Part shown: positions 28,327 to 39,129 of the stretch, piece by piece
Layout of the letters: the number at the start of each line of letters is the position of its first letter
Position numbering within the stretch: position 1 is the first letter of the stretch
Origin: Asterochloris sp. CNOR1
Taxonomy: Eukaryota; Chlorophyta; Trebouxiophyceae; Trebouxiales; Trebouxiaceae
Reading direction: 5' to 3'
Length of the DNA stretch: 64,000 nt
Assembly (NCBI GenBank): GCA_963969365.1
Contig: OZ017748.1
Coordinates: 2,232,001 to 2,296,000, forward strand
Made by a program: the position numbers and the translations under genes
Notes under the pieces: generated by a model
What the model was told of the DNA's origin: nothing
Database searches by the model: none
Seen by the model: the letters and a program-made list of their open reading frames with translations, nothing else

Positions 28327-29334
28327 TCAGGACTGTTTGTCAGCCTGCGCTTGGTCAGGTGCCTTTTGGCCTAAATGATGCAGCTGCTGCTGCTGTGCTC
28401 TTCTCTGCACCACCTCCTCTGCCCAGGCTCTGCCGGTGTTGGTTTTGAATTTTCCGTGCGTTGAGTCGAAGAAATCCTGCAGCCCGATGCCCTGCTCCTG
28501 CTCATATTCTGAGGCTTGAAGAATCATCTCAATCTGCAGCAGGACAAGTTGCTCAGAGACCTGTAGCATGGAGGTTATCTGGGTGACCTACAGCCTCAGC
28601 TAACCTTATCAATGTCCTTGAGAAGCTGAGCCTCCTCTGTGGAACCCTGTTCATACTCCTGCCAGAGGTCCTGCAGCTCCTGCCCTGCATGAAACAGCCA
28701 AGCAGCACATTGCGACCGCCATGCATCTCTGCAGCCAGCGTTTAGCAGCTTTGGCTATACACTGCTCAACAGGCTGGCCCACCTATAGGGCTGTCATTGC
28801 CAAGGATGCCACCAATGTGGTGCATAGCTTCGAATTCCCGCCGATTCTTCTCAGCCTTGCTGACATTGTCGCTGGGGGCAATGTCGCCGACAATGGCTGT
28901 GACAGCAGGGCAGCGACTCAGAAAACAGACACCCTCCAGGCAAGCCGCAGAGTCTGATGCAGGGCGCTCCTACCCTCTGCCAGGTCATGTACAATGGCCA
29001 GCTTTATGCACCTGCACCAGGCAGTGGGCATATGATCCACTTCAGAAGAACTCAGTCACTCACAGGCATGCTGAGGGCTACCTGTCCCGATTCATATGGC
29101 TGGGGGCCAGCATGGCCATCATGGCCATGCGATACATGTGATCTGCAATGCTCTCAGGGCTTTTCACACCACTCCTGACCCATCCAGTCCTCTTGGTGAG
29201 CTGCACATTGCACGGGCAAGTGTTGCAGCATTACAAAGAGGCGCATGGTGCTGTCAAAAGTAACTTGCCTTGAGGTTCTGCACCAACTTGAAGAAATCAA
29301 TAGCTTGGGACGGCTGCACAGGGACAGGAGGCAT
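28327..29334 (-). CDS. HDDC2: HDDC2-type 5'-deoxynucleotidase, HD domain
   Basis: The first exon (29334-29269) reads [20 protein letters not shown]. It is followed by [20 protein letters not shown] (29191-29082), LAIVHDLAE (about 29000), [20 protein letters not shown] (about 28890-28830), [31 protein letters not shown], and the last exon with [20 protein letters not shown] and [11 protein letters not shown]. These match HDDC2/YfbR. The metal-binding His of the first motif, the HD pair and the later Asp of the DIDK segment are present. The family hydrolyses deoxyribonucleoside 5'-monophosphates and so trims the dNTP pool. Intron 1 seems to use a GC donor (CTCAAG|GCAAGT), as the codon-exact join to RTGW shows. 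Divergent from the FIRRM-like gene. Confidence 0.93.
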
Positions 29335-29427
29335 GCTGTTTGGGGGCGAAGATGTTTTGGTGTTGACCCTAACTCCGAGGTGCAGATCTTGACTGGTTCA
29401 GATCACAGCCCGGCTGCGTCCGAGAAG
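29335..29427. promoter_or_regulatory. 93-bp bidirectional promoter HDDC2 / FIRRM-like
   Basis: Ninety-three bases separate the two outward-facing start codons. No known motif was recognised. Confidence 0.5.
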
Positions 29428-32400
29428 ATGGCAACTGTGCAGGAGATCCTGCAGGATTGGCCTGACTTCCGGGACAGCCTGCCGCTTGTTTTGGCAGAGG
29501 CACGCTTTGCTGCTCTGTGCAAAGAAATCATTGCCCAGAAGGATCCGTTAGCATGGGATGATCTAGAGACAGTGGCCAAGTTCTCTGTTGAGGTCCATTA
29601 TGGCGCCATATCAGCTTGATGCTACTGAAGGCTATGCTGACTGATTGCATGTCTGCTGCAGGTGCTGACTGGTTTGATGCAAGCCCTGGATGCCTCAGAC
29701 GGCTCAGCAGCACCCAGGCTGGTGTGATCATCATGGCATGCCAGCCATGACCCTCTCTCAGTTGTTACAGCTGCTGCCCACGGCAGCAACTGAGCTTGTG
29801 ATCTGCATTTCCAGGCAACAAGTTGTGCTGAGGGCTTCAGGCATGCTGGCACACTCATGGCAGTGCTGTGGAGGGGCTACAGCACAGCAGCGCCACGCCC
29901 TCCCTTTGACGACTGTCACGACTTGTTTGGCGCTTTTGAGCAGTTCCTGACCGCAGCCTATGAAGCCTTCTTCTCGCAGCGGCAAGCACCGGGTGCCATA
30001 GTGCTTGTGCACATCCAGCTGACCATGCTGGCAGCCAAGGCTATCACAAATGCATAACAAAGTGTATGAGTGCAGGTGGTGGAGCCTGGCCAACGGGGTG
30101 GCCGCAGACACCTTTCAGAACACCATCAAGCATGTGCTGGCAGCCATCAAGGAGTGTGCGGTGCCATTCCTGCTGAAGGGCCTGGAGAACTCAGAGCAGT
30201 CTGACCAGCCTGAGAGGGAGCACTCTAAGCTCCAGGCTGCATGTTACCTGCAGCTCCTTCGCATTGGTGCGTTCCATGATGCACCCTTCAGAAAGTCAGG
30301 GCCAATGCACCCTGCTGCTGGTGCTGAGAGGAGAGCGCCCCTGTGATGCAGGCACAAGGTCAGCAGAGTGCCTCAAGGCCTGCTCTGAGTCAAGTCAGGA
30401 CGACCGCTTCAGGAGCTTTGCTGTGCTCAACATTGCCTGGTCTGGTGTTGTAAGGGTGCTGCTGGCTGTGCCTTCCCAACATGGACATGGGACTTCTGCC
30501 CTCAAAGGTGACAGCCTGATGCAGCACGCAGTCTGCTGCTGGCAAACATCTCCCATGACATTCAGCAGTTGAGCTGCAGAGTTTGATGCTGTTGGACCTC
30601 TCAGGCAGCTCGTGCAGTACCTGCAGCGCAGCATCAACACCCTTTTGGACATTGCCGAGATGCCTCAGCTCCAGGTAGATGGGTTCAGGGTCAGGGCAGA
30701 AGTCAGCGTTGCTGCCCTCATCAGCTGTGCCTGCAGCAAGAAACACAATGTCAAGATGCACCGGCATGCTGCAGGTCGTCAAGTTCTGGCTGCAGCATAT
30801 CTGCAAAGTTGCCCAGACCTCTGCAATAGCTGGCACGCAGTGCTGGCTGGAGCTTGTGAGCTGCACAGGGCAGCTGGAGCAGCGCCTGCCGCCCTGCCTG
30901 TGAGGCTGCTGCATTGCTAGCTTCGCACACCAACACCATGACCTCACAGCGATGGGTCTTTGCCCGCCGCCCTGCGTGTTGGACTGCTGCACGCTTCAGA
31001 GACTACAGGCACTGCAAAGGGGTAGCACCCTGCTGCAAGGTCTCCTCTGTGCACATCACAGGGTGGCTGTCTGCAGGGAGGCTGTGGACCCAGGACGGCT
31101 GGCATCAATTCATGCAGAGCTGAAAGCAAGAGTGCTCCCGCGTCTGGTGTTGCTGCTCATCGGTAGTCTGAATCACGCCGCTAATCCCAAGGTTACTTCC
31201 TGCTACTGCCCTGCTCTGGCATCTGTCCTGCTAGCAAGCCTGACAACGTTGCAAGTCCTGCAGGGGATGCTAATGCAACTTATTGGCATGGCCTCAAGCG
31301 TTGAGCCAGCCGCTCGGACAGGCATCTTCATGGTGGCAATTGACCTGCTTCTCAGGGCAGATATGATGTCTCCAGACATCCAGTTAGAAAGTGCCGCCAC
31401 TCTGCTGGGCTGGGCTCTGCAGCAGGGCTCACTGCTGCCCGGACGACAAAGAGGGTGCCTGCAGGAGGCCCTGGTGACAGCAGTGCTTGCGTTTCTGGCA
31501 ACCTGCAATGAACAGATGCTACCAGAAACAAGGTACGCCACACGCTTGCAGTGTACCTCACCACAGCTTGCTGCTGGCCCACCCTCCAGCCAAGCATGCG
31601 CTGTGCATGAGGCCCCTCCACGTGCGAAACTTCATGGCTCTGCTGCAGGATCAGCGTGGGGCAGTCAAGCTCAGATGCGTGGTCGCAATGCCAGCTGCAG
31701 CTCTTTCTGGCGGCCCGACAGCCCTTCAGTGTCTGCAACACTTTGCTGGCATCATGCTGGTCAGCCATCATTATGTGAGAATATGAGGGTGTCGTGGAAG
31801 AGTGTACAGCGTCATCTGGCTCGACAAGCAGACACCCCGAGGCTGTTCAATCATGGCTATTATGGCGTTCAGCATTCGATGTGTGACCTGCACCTCTTGC
31901 CTACTCGCAGGTGTGCAGATGCCGCACTGGCCCAGCAGCACTTCCTGGTTCTGTATAGCATGTTGCGTGCAGCATCTGCAATCAGAGGCCAGGCCGGCTG
32001 CTGCAGCGGTCCTTCACCCCTCATGGAGCACTTGCTGGTAATTTGTGCCCAGGTGCTGCAGGCATGCAAGCCAGAGCACAGAGCGCAGCTGGCAGCACAC
32101 ATTAGTCAGGTGCTCCCCCTCATCGCCTGCATAAAAGCCGCCATTTGTTGGAACCTCTGCAGGGGGTCTGAGACACAGCATGATGAGTCAGCACCTTTTG
32201 CACATGGCTGCTGCAGCTTTGCCTGATCTTGCTCAGAATCTCTGAAGCCCTTGACACCACACTCAATGGTGCGCTGCAGGACCTCAAGCCTGACAGCATG
32301 CTGAGCAGCTGCAGTCAGGCTGCAGCTAGTCTGACGACCCTGCAACTGTTAAGGCTGGCAACTGGGCAGCCCCTTTCTGACCCTGCAGCCAGCAGGCTGA

Positions 32401-33843
32401 GAGATGCAGTGCAGCAGAGTGGCAAGCAGCTTCAAGGAGCTCCAGAGTTCTCTGAAGCTTACTTGGGCTGGACTCTGTTGATGGCTGGGGAGCTGGAGCA
32501 CCATGCTAAGGTGTGCCGCCTTTTAGCTTGTTGTCCTGTCTTGCCAGGCTGACCCACCAGGTCTGCATGCTGCTGCAGGCATCAGAGCCCCATGCAGAAG
32601 TCTACTTGCTGCTGTGCACTCAGCAGCTGGCGGCCTGTCAGCAGGCTGGAACTGAGCAGCTGCCATCTTGCCGCCCCGCCCTGCAGCTACTGCTGCAGCT
32701 GCGCCACCACTGCTCAGCTGAACTGCTGGCAGGCCTGACACCCTACCTCCAGGCTATGCAGGCTTGCCCTGAGGCAAGTCCTTTGCCCCGTCAACCTGTC
32801 AGGAGGCATGTGATTTGTGCTCTCACCATTGTGTGCATTGATGCCTGGAGGTGAACCTGCCTGCAGGTGGCAGCGGATGTTGCGGCTCTGATCCCTCTGT
32901 ATGCAAAGGCCGTCTGCCCACCAATTGGCCTCTTTCATGCTATGCTAAAGGTGCCCGCTTCCTGCAAAAGCATAATGCAGCGCCCTGCGTCAAACAACTG
33001 CTTACGCTGCTACACAAAGTTGTTGCTTACCTGCAGGTGCAGCACTGGGGTATTGAACATGAGGCCATGGAGGCAATTGTCAACTACATGCGGCATGCTC
33101 CCAAGGAAGCATTTGCTGATGTGATTCCCTACGAGTTGACCCAACCAGGTACTTGGCTGAGACGCCTGCAGAGCTTCCTCATGATGCAGCTGCTTCTCTG
33201 ACACCTTCAGCTGTGACCATTCTCAAACACCTCTCATGGTTGGCGCGCAGCATCTGGTGGCCAGCAGGCCCCTTTCCTTACTCACATGGCAGCCTACGTG
33301 GAGCGTAGGGCTCAGGACAGCGACGACGCGGTGCAGTGCCACCAGCCTCGTCTTGAACAGCTCATGGACGTCGAGGCGCAGTGCTTGCGACTGGTTCACA
33401 AGAGAGCAGCCCACACACCTGCAGATGAGGCAGGCCTGTGGCGAGACCTGGAGCTGGGGTCAACTTTTGCATCCATTTTCCAGGTGGGAGCGCACGCATT
33501 GTAGCAGGCATTCCACCTCCCCTCCTGAATGACCTCTAGGTGGGGGGACGATGGCTTGCACCCTGTATTGCATGCAGGCTTGCTTGGTCATGGTGGGCGG
33601 GCCCCCAAAGCTTTCCGCTTGGCAACCAACAAGCGGTGGCAACCAGTCAAGCCCCAAGTGACATAGTCCTGGATGGCAGCAACTGTCCACAGCCTGCTGT
33701 CATGCTGTTCACGCGTTCTGTTGATGCAGGGGCTGGACAAGGTGGAAGCGCGGCTCCGTGACTGCCAAAGCGAGGCAGACCTTGCATCGCAGCTTGCTTC
33801 CCTGGCTGACAGAGTGGCAGCACTGCGGCAGATCAATAATTAA
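29428..33843 (+). CDS. FIRRM/C1orf112 (FLIP)-like recombination regulator
   Basis: Large all-helical protein in many exons with no catalytic motif. It starts MATVQEILQDWPDFRDSLP and has DPLAWDDLETVAKFSVEVHY near the start. Resemblance to animal C1orf112/FIRRM and plant FLIP rests on several short matches in the right order: TFQNTIKHVLAAIKECAVPF (about 30112-30170); near the end WGIEHEAMEAIVNYMRHAPK (about 33048-33108), like the human segment before ETK; and the final helix GLDKVEARLRDC followed by SLADRVAALRQINN, like the human C-terminus. FIRRM binds the AAA+ protein FIGNL1 and limits RAD51/DMC1 filaments in repair and meiosis. An unrelated ARM/HEAT-like scaffold is the alternative. The stop TAA is at 33841-33843. 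Confidence 0.58.
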
Positions 33844-33937
33844 AAGCTGGCAGCACGGAAGCCTCAATGGATCTCAGAGACCGTCGGTCCTCAAGCTATT
33901 GTACAACAACACAGATGTCATCTTGTGCATCACAACG

Positions 33938-34820
33938 TCAGGCTGCTGGTTCATCAGTCCCCTTGCCGCTGCTTGCGGGCTCTACAGTGGACGTGAGACC
34001 ATTCATTCGCAGTGCCTCACAATACCTGCAAAAGCATGCCTGTTGTGAGTGTGCAGCTCAGGGAGGCCATTTGATTGTTTGAAAACGGACAAGAGGATGC
34101 CTACCGCTCAGCATCCTCTTGTGGGCAGACTATCACACATGCCAAGCCGTTTTCATGGGCCTCTTGCATGATGTTGATTGCATCTTCTGCTGTCATGCCA
34201 TCAATCACCTGAAACAGCACACAGCCCTGTTCTCAGAACAGCGCAAGTCCTGATTGACAACCACCAGGGCGCGGAGGCATGAGGGCAGCAGTCCCACCTT
34301 CAGCAACACGGTCACAACATATTCCCTGCAGCAAAGACACAGATCAGGCATTCACCATGAGCTACTGAAGAGCAGCGCATGTGTGCCAAGCTGAAGCAAG
34401 CCAGCAGCAGCTCGGGGACTGCATGCACCAGGTGTCAGGACAGGCCCACCTGCGATTGGAGTCATCGTGCAGCATTGTGCGGTACAAAGGTGGGCGTTTC
34501 TGCAGAGCAGGCCATGCAGTGTCAACGAAAGTGCTACTTGGGCATGCTGCCTTGCTCAGGTCTTGGGGGCTGAGCATGCTGAGCCCGTAGCTGGCTCTTC
34601 TCACACTCACCTTCACACGAACTTTGCCTGGATCCTCCCCAGGTAGAACAACAGGCCTGTCCAGCACTCCCCCTCCAGGAGAGGATCCAACCGCATTTCG
34701 AATGATTGTGGCCTGCCTGCATCTGGCCCTCTGACGTCCTCTAGACACACACAGCCGGTCCCTTCGCCTGACCCCAGCACCCTGATTGACAGGAAGGAGC
34801 AGCCGGCAGCTTGCTTGCAT
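33938..34820 (-). CDS. CLPS: plastid ClpS, N-degron adaptor of the Clp protease
   Basis: The start MQASCRLLLPVNQGAGVRRR is Arg-rich, low in acidic residues and looks like a chloroplast transit peptide. The ClpS fold follows: PLYRTMLHDDSNR (about 34485-34447, holding the N-degron pocket residues of the HDD motif), REYVVTVLLK (about 34327-34300), VIDGMTAEDAINIMQEAHEN with CVIVCPQEDAER (about 34208-34104). An in-frame TAG follows at once, but a donor GTAGGC overlaps it. The exon at 34025-33938 continues YCEALRMNGLTSTVEP in frame, as in plant ClpS, so the full C-terminus is present after splicing. ClpS delivers proteins with destabilising N-termini to ClpC. The stop lies 94 bp from that of the convergent FIRRM-like gene. 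Confidence 0.93.
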
Positions 34821-34859
34821 GAGCCGTTTACCTTGTCACACTCGATTCACGCAGGGTCA
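34821..34859. promoter_or_regulatory. 39-bp divergent interval between two putative plastid protein genes
   Basis: Only 39 bp lie between the ClpS ATG and the first in-frame ATG of the membrane protein gene. Either 5' UTRs overlap the opposite gene or one true start is further inside. Confidence 0.4.
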
Positions 34860-37800
34860 ATGTGTGCAAGGTTGACCAGGCTGCTTAGCCTTGTAACACC
34901 TGGCCATTGCACGCAGCATATGAGCAGCATGGTTGGCAACTGGAAGGGCAGCCTCCCGAGACAGGTGCGCTGCCTTGCTGCGGTAGCATGCAGTCCTTGT
35001 CAGTGCTGGAGGCTGCAGTTTGAGCTGAAACCTGTTACCTGCACAGGCAAGCTGCTGGAGATGCAATCCCCCACCCTTGCCAGCATGGCGCTGCCTGCAA
35101 CGGCACAACTTGTGCCGGGGTGGAGCAGCGCATTGCCAGCAGGAGGCTGGCAGCAGCAAGGACACTAACGCCGGCTCTGACCACACTAGCAGCGCAGACT
35201 CGGCTGACAGGTTAGTGCGCGTCAAGCTTGACATTGACAGGCTCACGAAGCTGGAGGCGCGCTTGAAGGATGGGCAGGAGGAGCAGCCTGAGGACGACAC
35301 TCAGGTTCAGACGGCACAGATTCAGCATGAGAGATTTCTGGCGCTCATGATCAGGTGCAGGCATTTCTTGGAAATTTGCCATTCTTGTCACTGGACACTT
35401 GTATCAGCTTTCACCAACTGGCTTGATGCAAAAAGCTGGTTCAGGCCCGTGAGCTTACACTTGTTCAAGTTCTGCAGGACGGTGGGCATGGAGGGATCCA
35501 TTGCTGTGCTACTGGGCTTTGCCCTGCGCGTGTCCCCCTTTGGCACGACAGCGCCGGCTCCTGAGCACATACTGCTGGGTGTTGCCTGTGTGCTGCCACT
35601 CCTCTTAGCAGGTGGGCTGCTTGTGTTGGACAGGCTAGCTGGCTTTGTGTGCTTTGCCAGCAGCCATGCCTGGTGCACAGGGTTTGTATGATACAATGTG
35701 CCCTGACCTCTTGGCTGCCCACACCTGTGCCGTCAGCGCCTGCTGTGACCAACCACAGCCATAAATCAGACAGCCTTTACCCCTGCTGCAGATGCAGCTC
35801 TGCTGTTGCCAGACTACTCGGCGCGGCCGAGGGAACGGAAGATCAGCCTGAGCCTGCCTCAAAGGGAGCGCATGGCAGAGGACATGGGCAATGGGAAGGC
35901 CCCTGCAGTCTCCATCCTGCCTGCTCCGGGGCAGGACGAGGCTGTGCCTGTCAGCTCAGAGGAGATCAGAGAGGTCATATTGCAGGTCAGGGACAGTGCA
36001 AGCAGTATTTGGGGCAAGGGTATCAAGAGCAGCATGCAGGGCAGTAAGCTGTCTGCCTGGGTGGCCCTGTTACTGGTGTGGTGTTGCTGCAGAGGTGGGG
36101 AGAGTAGGGCTGCTGGCTTTGCTGCAGGCGCCGAGAGGGTGCTGCTGGTGTGCTTGGGCTGACACAGGCAGCCGTCTTCACGTGTGCCATACCTGGAGCC
36201 ATGTTGGCCTGACCTTCTAAACTGCTCTTCCTCGAGCATGGGAACCCCAACTGCCTGCATTCAGGGCACCAGCAGCTCAAAAACAGGCAACTGGCTTGCC
36301 AACATACTGAGACGCACAGTTTCTTTGCTGCAGATGGCGGATGCCCGCCTGAAGGAATATGCAGACAGGAGAAAGCAGAAAGCGGAAGGCCAGGCAGATT
36401 CACAGGATGAACCAGAGAGCCAGCTAACTGCTCAGACAGCTGGGGTGAGCCTCAAAGCAGAAGGGTGTGCCACTGCCTGATTGTGTGGTGCGCGCCCTCG
36501 CATGCAGTTGAAGAACCTGTCCTGGCTTGTGCTCCAAGCCCCTTGCCTGCAATGAGAATGGCATGCTGTGCCTGCAGAAGGATCAAGTGAGCCCTGTCTC
36601 CCAGCCCATGGCACAAATGATGATGCAGCGTACCGTGAAGACGAAACGGCATCGCAACAAGCTGCAGGGTGAGTCAGCCCCGCTTCCAACAAATAGCTGC
36701 TGGCACCCTGGAGACTGCAGCTGCAGCATTCAGGCATGTCATGCAGCTGCAGTCAAGCCACAGGGCTGCCTGTGGCGCCCAGACACTAGAGGCAGGCAGC
36801 CAGTCATACGGAGTCAGGCACCTCTGCACTCGCTGGGCTGGCCACAAGCGCTGCACAAGGGCATACCGATGGAGGCCTTGCTGTGCCTCCTGCAGAGACC
36901 CTGGATCGCGTTCAGCGAGAGATAGTCAGGGGAGGCAAGCTGGAGGGGCTGTCCCCTGCACAGGCGGGAGTGGTGGCCCTCTCACGCCACCTGGTGGGCG
37001 CTGTCGTGTGGGCTGTCCCCATCACAGGTCAGCACACATGCAGTGCTGCAGCCGCAAGCTGCCTGCCTGCAGGCTGCTGCTTGACACCTGAGGGCTTGCT
37101 TCACGCACGCGCCTGCGTGGCTTGCATTGGACGGGCGGTGCAAGCCAACCCCAGGTTACATCGCCTGCCACCTATCAGCCATCTGCACAGGCTCACGCTG
37201 CCTGCAAAAGCATGATCCCGCGCTGTGCCCTGGCACCCTTGGCGCCACCCCTGGCGCCACCCTGCAGAGCCCGGTGCATCCTGTCGTCCCTGTGCACAGA
37301 CCGTGCAGGCCCTGCTGTGCATCTCAGTGGCCCCCCTGCAAGTGAACAGCCCACTCCAGCGACCGATGCCAGGACCATGCGGTCCCCTGCCGCCGTGGTG
37401 AGCCCCCCCTGCGCCTGCCTGCAGCCTTCGGCCACTGGTGCACAGATCGCATGTATGAGGCCGGCCTGGGGGATGACCTGGACATGGTGGTCCTGCTGGG
37501 GCAGCGCGTGTCCCTCAGGGATGCGGGCATGCTGGTCAGCCTGGAGTGCCTGGTGGCAGCTGCATCAGCCTTCGCCATCGCCCGCGCCTGGCGGCCGATC
37601 AAGGTGCAGATGGCGGCGGGGAAGGACGCGCTCACGCTGGGGGAGGCTGGCCGCAAGGCCAAGCAGGCCTCCATGGAGAAGATGGTGCAGGTCAGCGCAT
37701 GCACAGCTGCTGGGCCTCCAAGCTGAAGGGGGTTGGCCCTGACACAGTGATGCAAGGCTGCTTTACAGTGGGCTGGCTGGGCGCCATACCAAGCATACAG

Positions 37801-38772
37801 AGAGATGTGATGATGCTGGCACAGGGGCATCCCTGAGTGCTGGGCAGCAGCCGGCGCTGAACAAGGCTGAGAGCACAGCCAAGCAGGCTTGCAGGGAGAG
37901 GATGGTGCAGTCAATCATGTGCACATCTGGCTGGTGAATGGGCTCACACACTGCAGGCAACAGGGCAGCCTGTCTGCACAGGACATTGCCAGCCAGCACC
38001 AGCAAAGTGCCCAGGCATGGGTCCAGGTGCGACTGCTGGGGTGCCCATGTCAGGGCTTGGGAGATTTAGGAGAGGATGATGCCTGGTGCAGGCTGCATGC
38101 ACTGCCAGCAAGTGGACAGCCAGCCTGCAGGAGGAGGTGACCTCATGTGCCTGCAGTTGCTGGGTGAGGACCTAAAGAGGCACTGTTGTGCTGCCGGATT
38201 CAGATCAGAGCTGAGGCCCTGTGCTAGTACCTGCACAATGTGCACCGGGAAGTCTAGCCTGCCACAGGGGGGCATGAGCAGCTCCCTGAGTCAGGTGCCT
38301 GACCCTGCCTGTCACTGCTGCAGGACATCATCAGCAAGACGCGGAATGAGAGGCTGGTGATTGCCGTGCGCACTTCCCTGGGCACATTCTGTAGCGGGCT
38401 GGCATTTGTGCTGACAGGCAACGTGGCCGGCAGCTTGACGGGCGGCTCCCTAGCAGCGGGGCTGCTGGCCCTCTACAGGCAACGCAGGTGCAGGCTGCTC
38501 TCTGTGGTGCACCATTAAATCGCTGCTGGCACCAGAGGCAGCTTGCGCTATCGTTGGCGGCTCTGCTTATTCACTGCCACATTTGTGAGTTGCAAGGTGA
38601 AGTCAGCACGCTGCGGCTGCCCACGCCTGTGCAGCTGTCGTGCAGGACACAGCAGCTGAAGGGCAAGAAACTACAGCAAGTCAGCACCCTCCTCAATAAG
38701 ATGAGGGAGCTTGACAAAGTGATGACAGAGAAGGCGAGTGCTGTGCTTAGGCTGGCTGGCAGCGGGGAGTAA
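34860..38772 (+). CDS. unrecognised multi-pass membrane protein, possibly plastid
   Basis: I do not recognise this family. The first exon, MCARLTRLLSLVTPGHCTQH, and the next, Cys/Arg-rich one resemble a transit peptide. An acidic stretch (about 35163-35350) contains a helix with DIDRLTKLEARLKDGQEE. A hydrophobic hairpin follows at 35483-35640 (GSIAVLLGFALRVSP; ILLGVACVLPLLLAGGLLVL). Next come a charged region (35792-35985), a Lys/Arg/Gln-rich helical region (36334-36450), ETLDRVQREIVRGGKLEGLS (36895-36954), and AFGHWCTDRMYEAGLGDDLD with a hydrophobic stretch (37430-37600). A second hydrophobic region is LGTFCSGLAFVLTGNVAGSL (38380-38440). The C-terminal coiled segment is KGKKLQQVSTLLNKMRELDK. 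Middle exon joins (37200-37430) are uncertain, and two adjacent genes cannot be excluded. Stop at 38770-38772. Confidence 0.6.
37640..37910 (+). repeat. diverged duplication of an exon end, 220 bp apart
   Basis: The end of an exon of the membrane protein gene (37640-37690) is repeated at 37860-37910. The best 33 bases match at 28 positions. Both copies read AKQA-x-x-E-x-MVQ in the same register. In the second copy the donor GTCAGC after MVQ has become TCAATC, so it should no longer splice. Confidence 0.65.
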
Positions 38773-39129
38773 TGAAGTGCACTGGGCACTGACTCTTGAA
38801 TAAGGGAAGCAACAGGGCCTGGAACAGCCGCTGGCTGCTGCCATGCACCAACAACCCCAAGCCTGTCAACTGCGCTCCGGGCCTTCCCTGCCACCCTGCA
38901 GTGTCTTGCATCCAGCCTTCAATGGCCAAGTACCTGCCTGACTGTGTGCCATGTGCTGCAGGTCACCCCACAGTCTGACAACCCATAGAGAGACATGGCA
39001 CAGGCCCTCCTGAGCAGGGCTTTGTCAACTAAAGCAGGAACCTTTGAATTCAATGCAGCTGCAGCTGCATGGAGGTCAGCCTCTGCTTGTGATGCAACAG
39101 AATTGGTCACTCTATACTGCCTGCTACAT
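38773..39129. other. convergent intergenic region membrane protein / eIF6
   Basis: This 357-bp interval between two converging stop codons should carry both 3' UTRs. I see no TGTAA signal, RNA gene or coding exon in it. Confidence 0.5.

Noticed and set aside
28776-28850. GCTTCGAATTC resembling a tRNA T-loop
   Set aside because: No acceptor or anticodon stems fit around it, and it lies in a coding exon of HDDC2.
30952-32226. Single open frame of 424 codons read straight through
   Set aside because: Only parts of it (for example LQVLQGMLMQLIGMASSVEP) are real exons of the FIRRM-like gene. The stretches between have intron character with donor and acceptor sites.
37225-37270. GGCGCCACCC repeated twice
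   Set aside because: Too short and too close to the local composition to call a repeat element.
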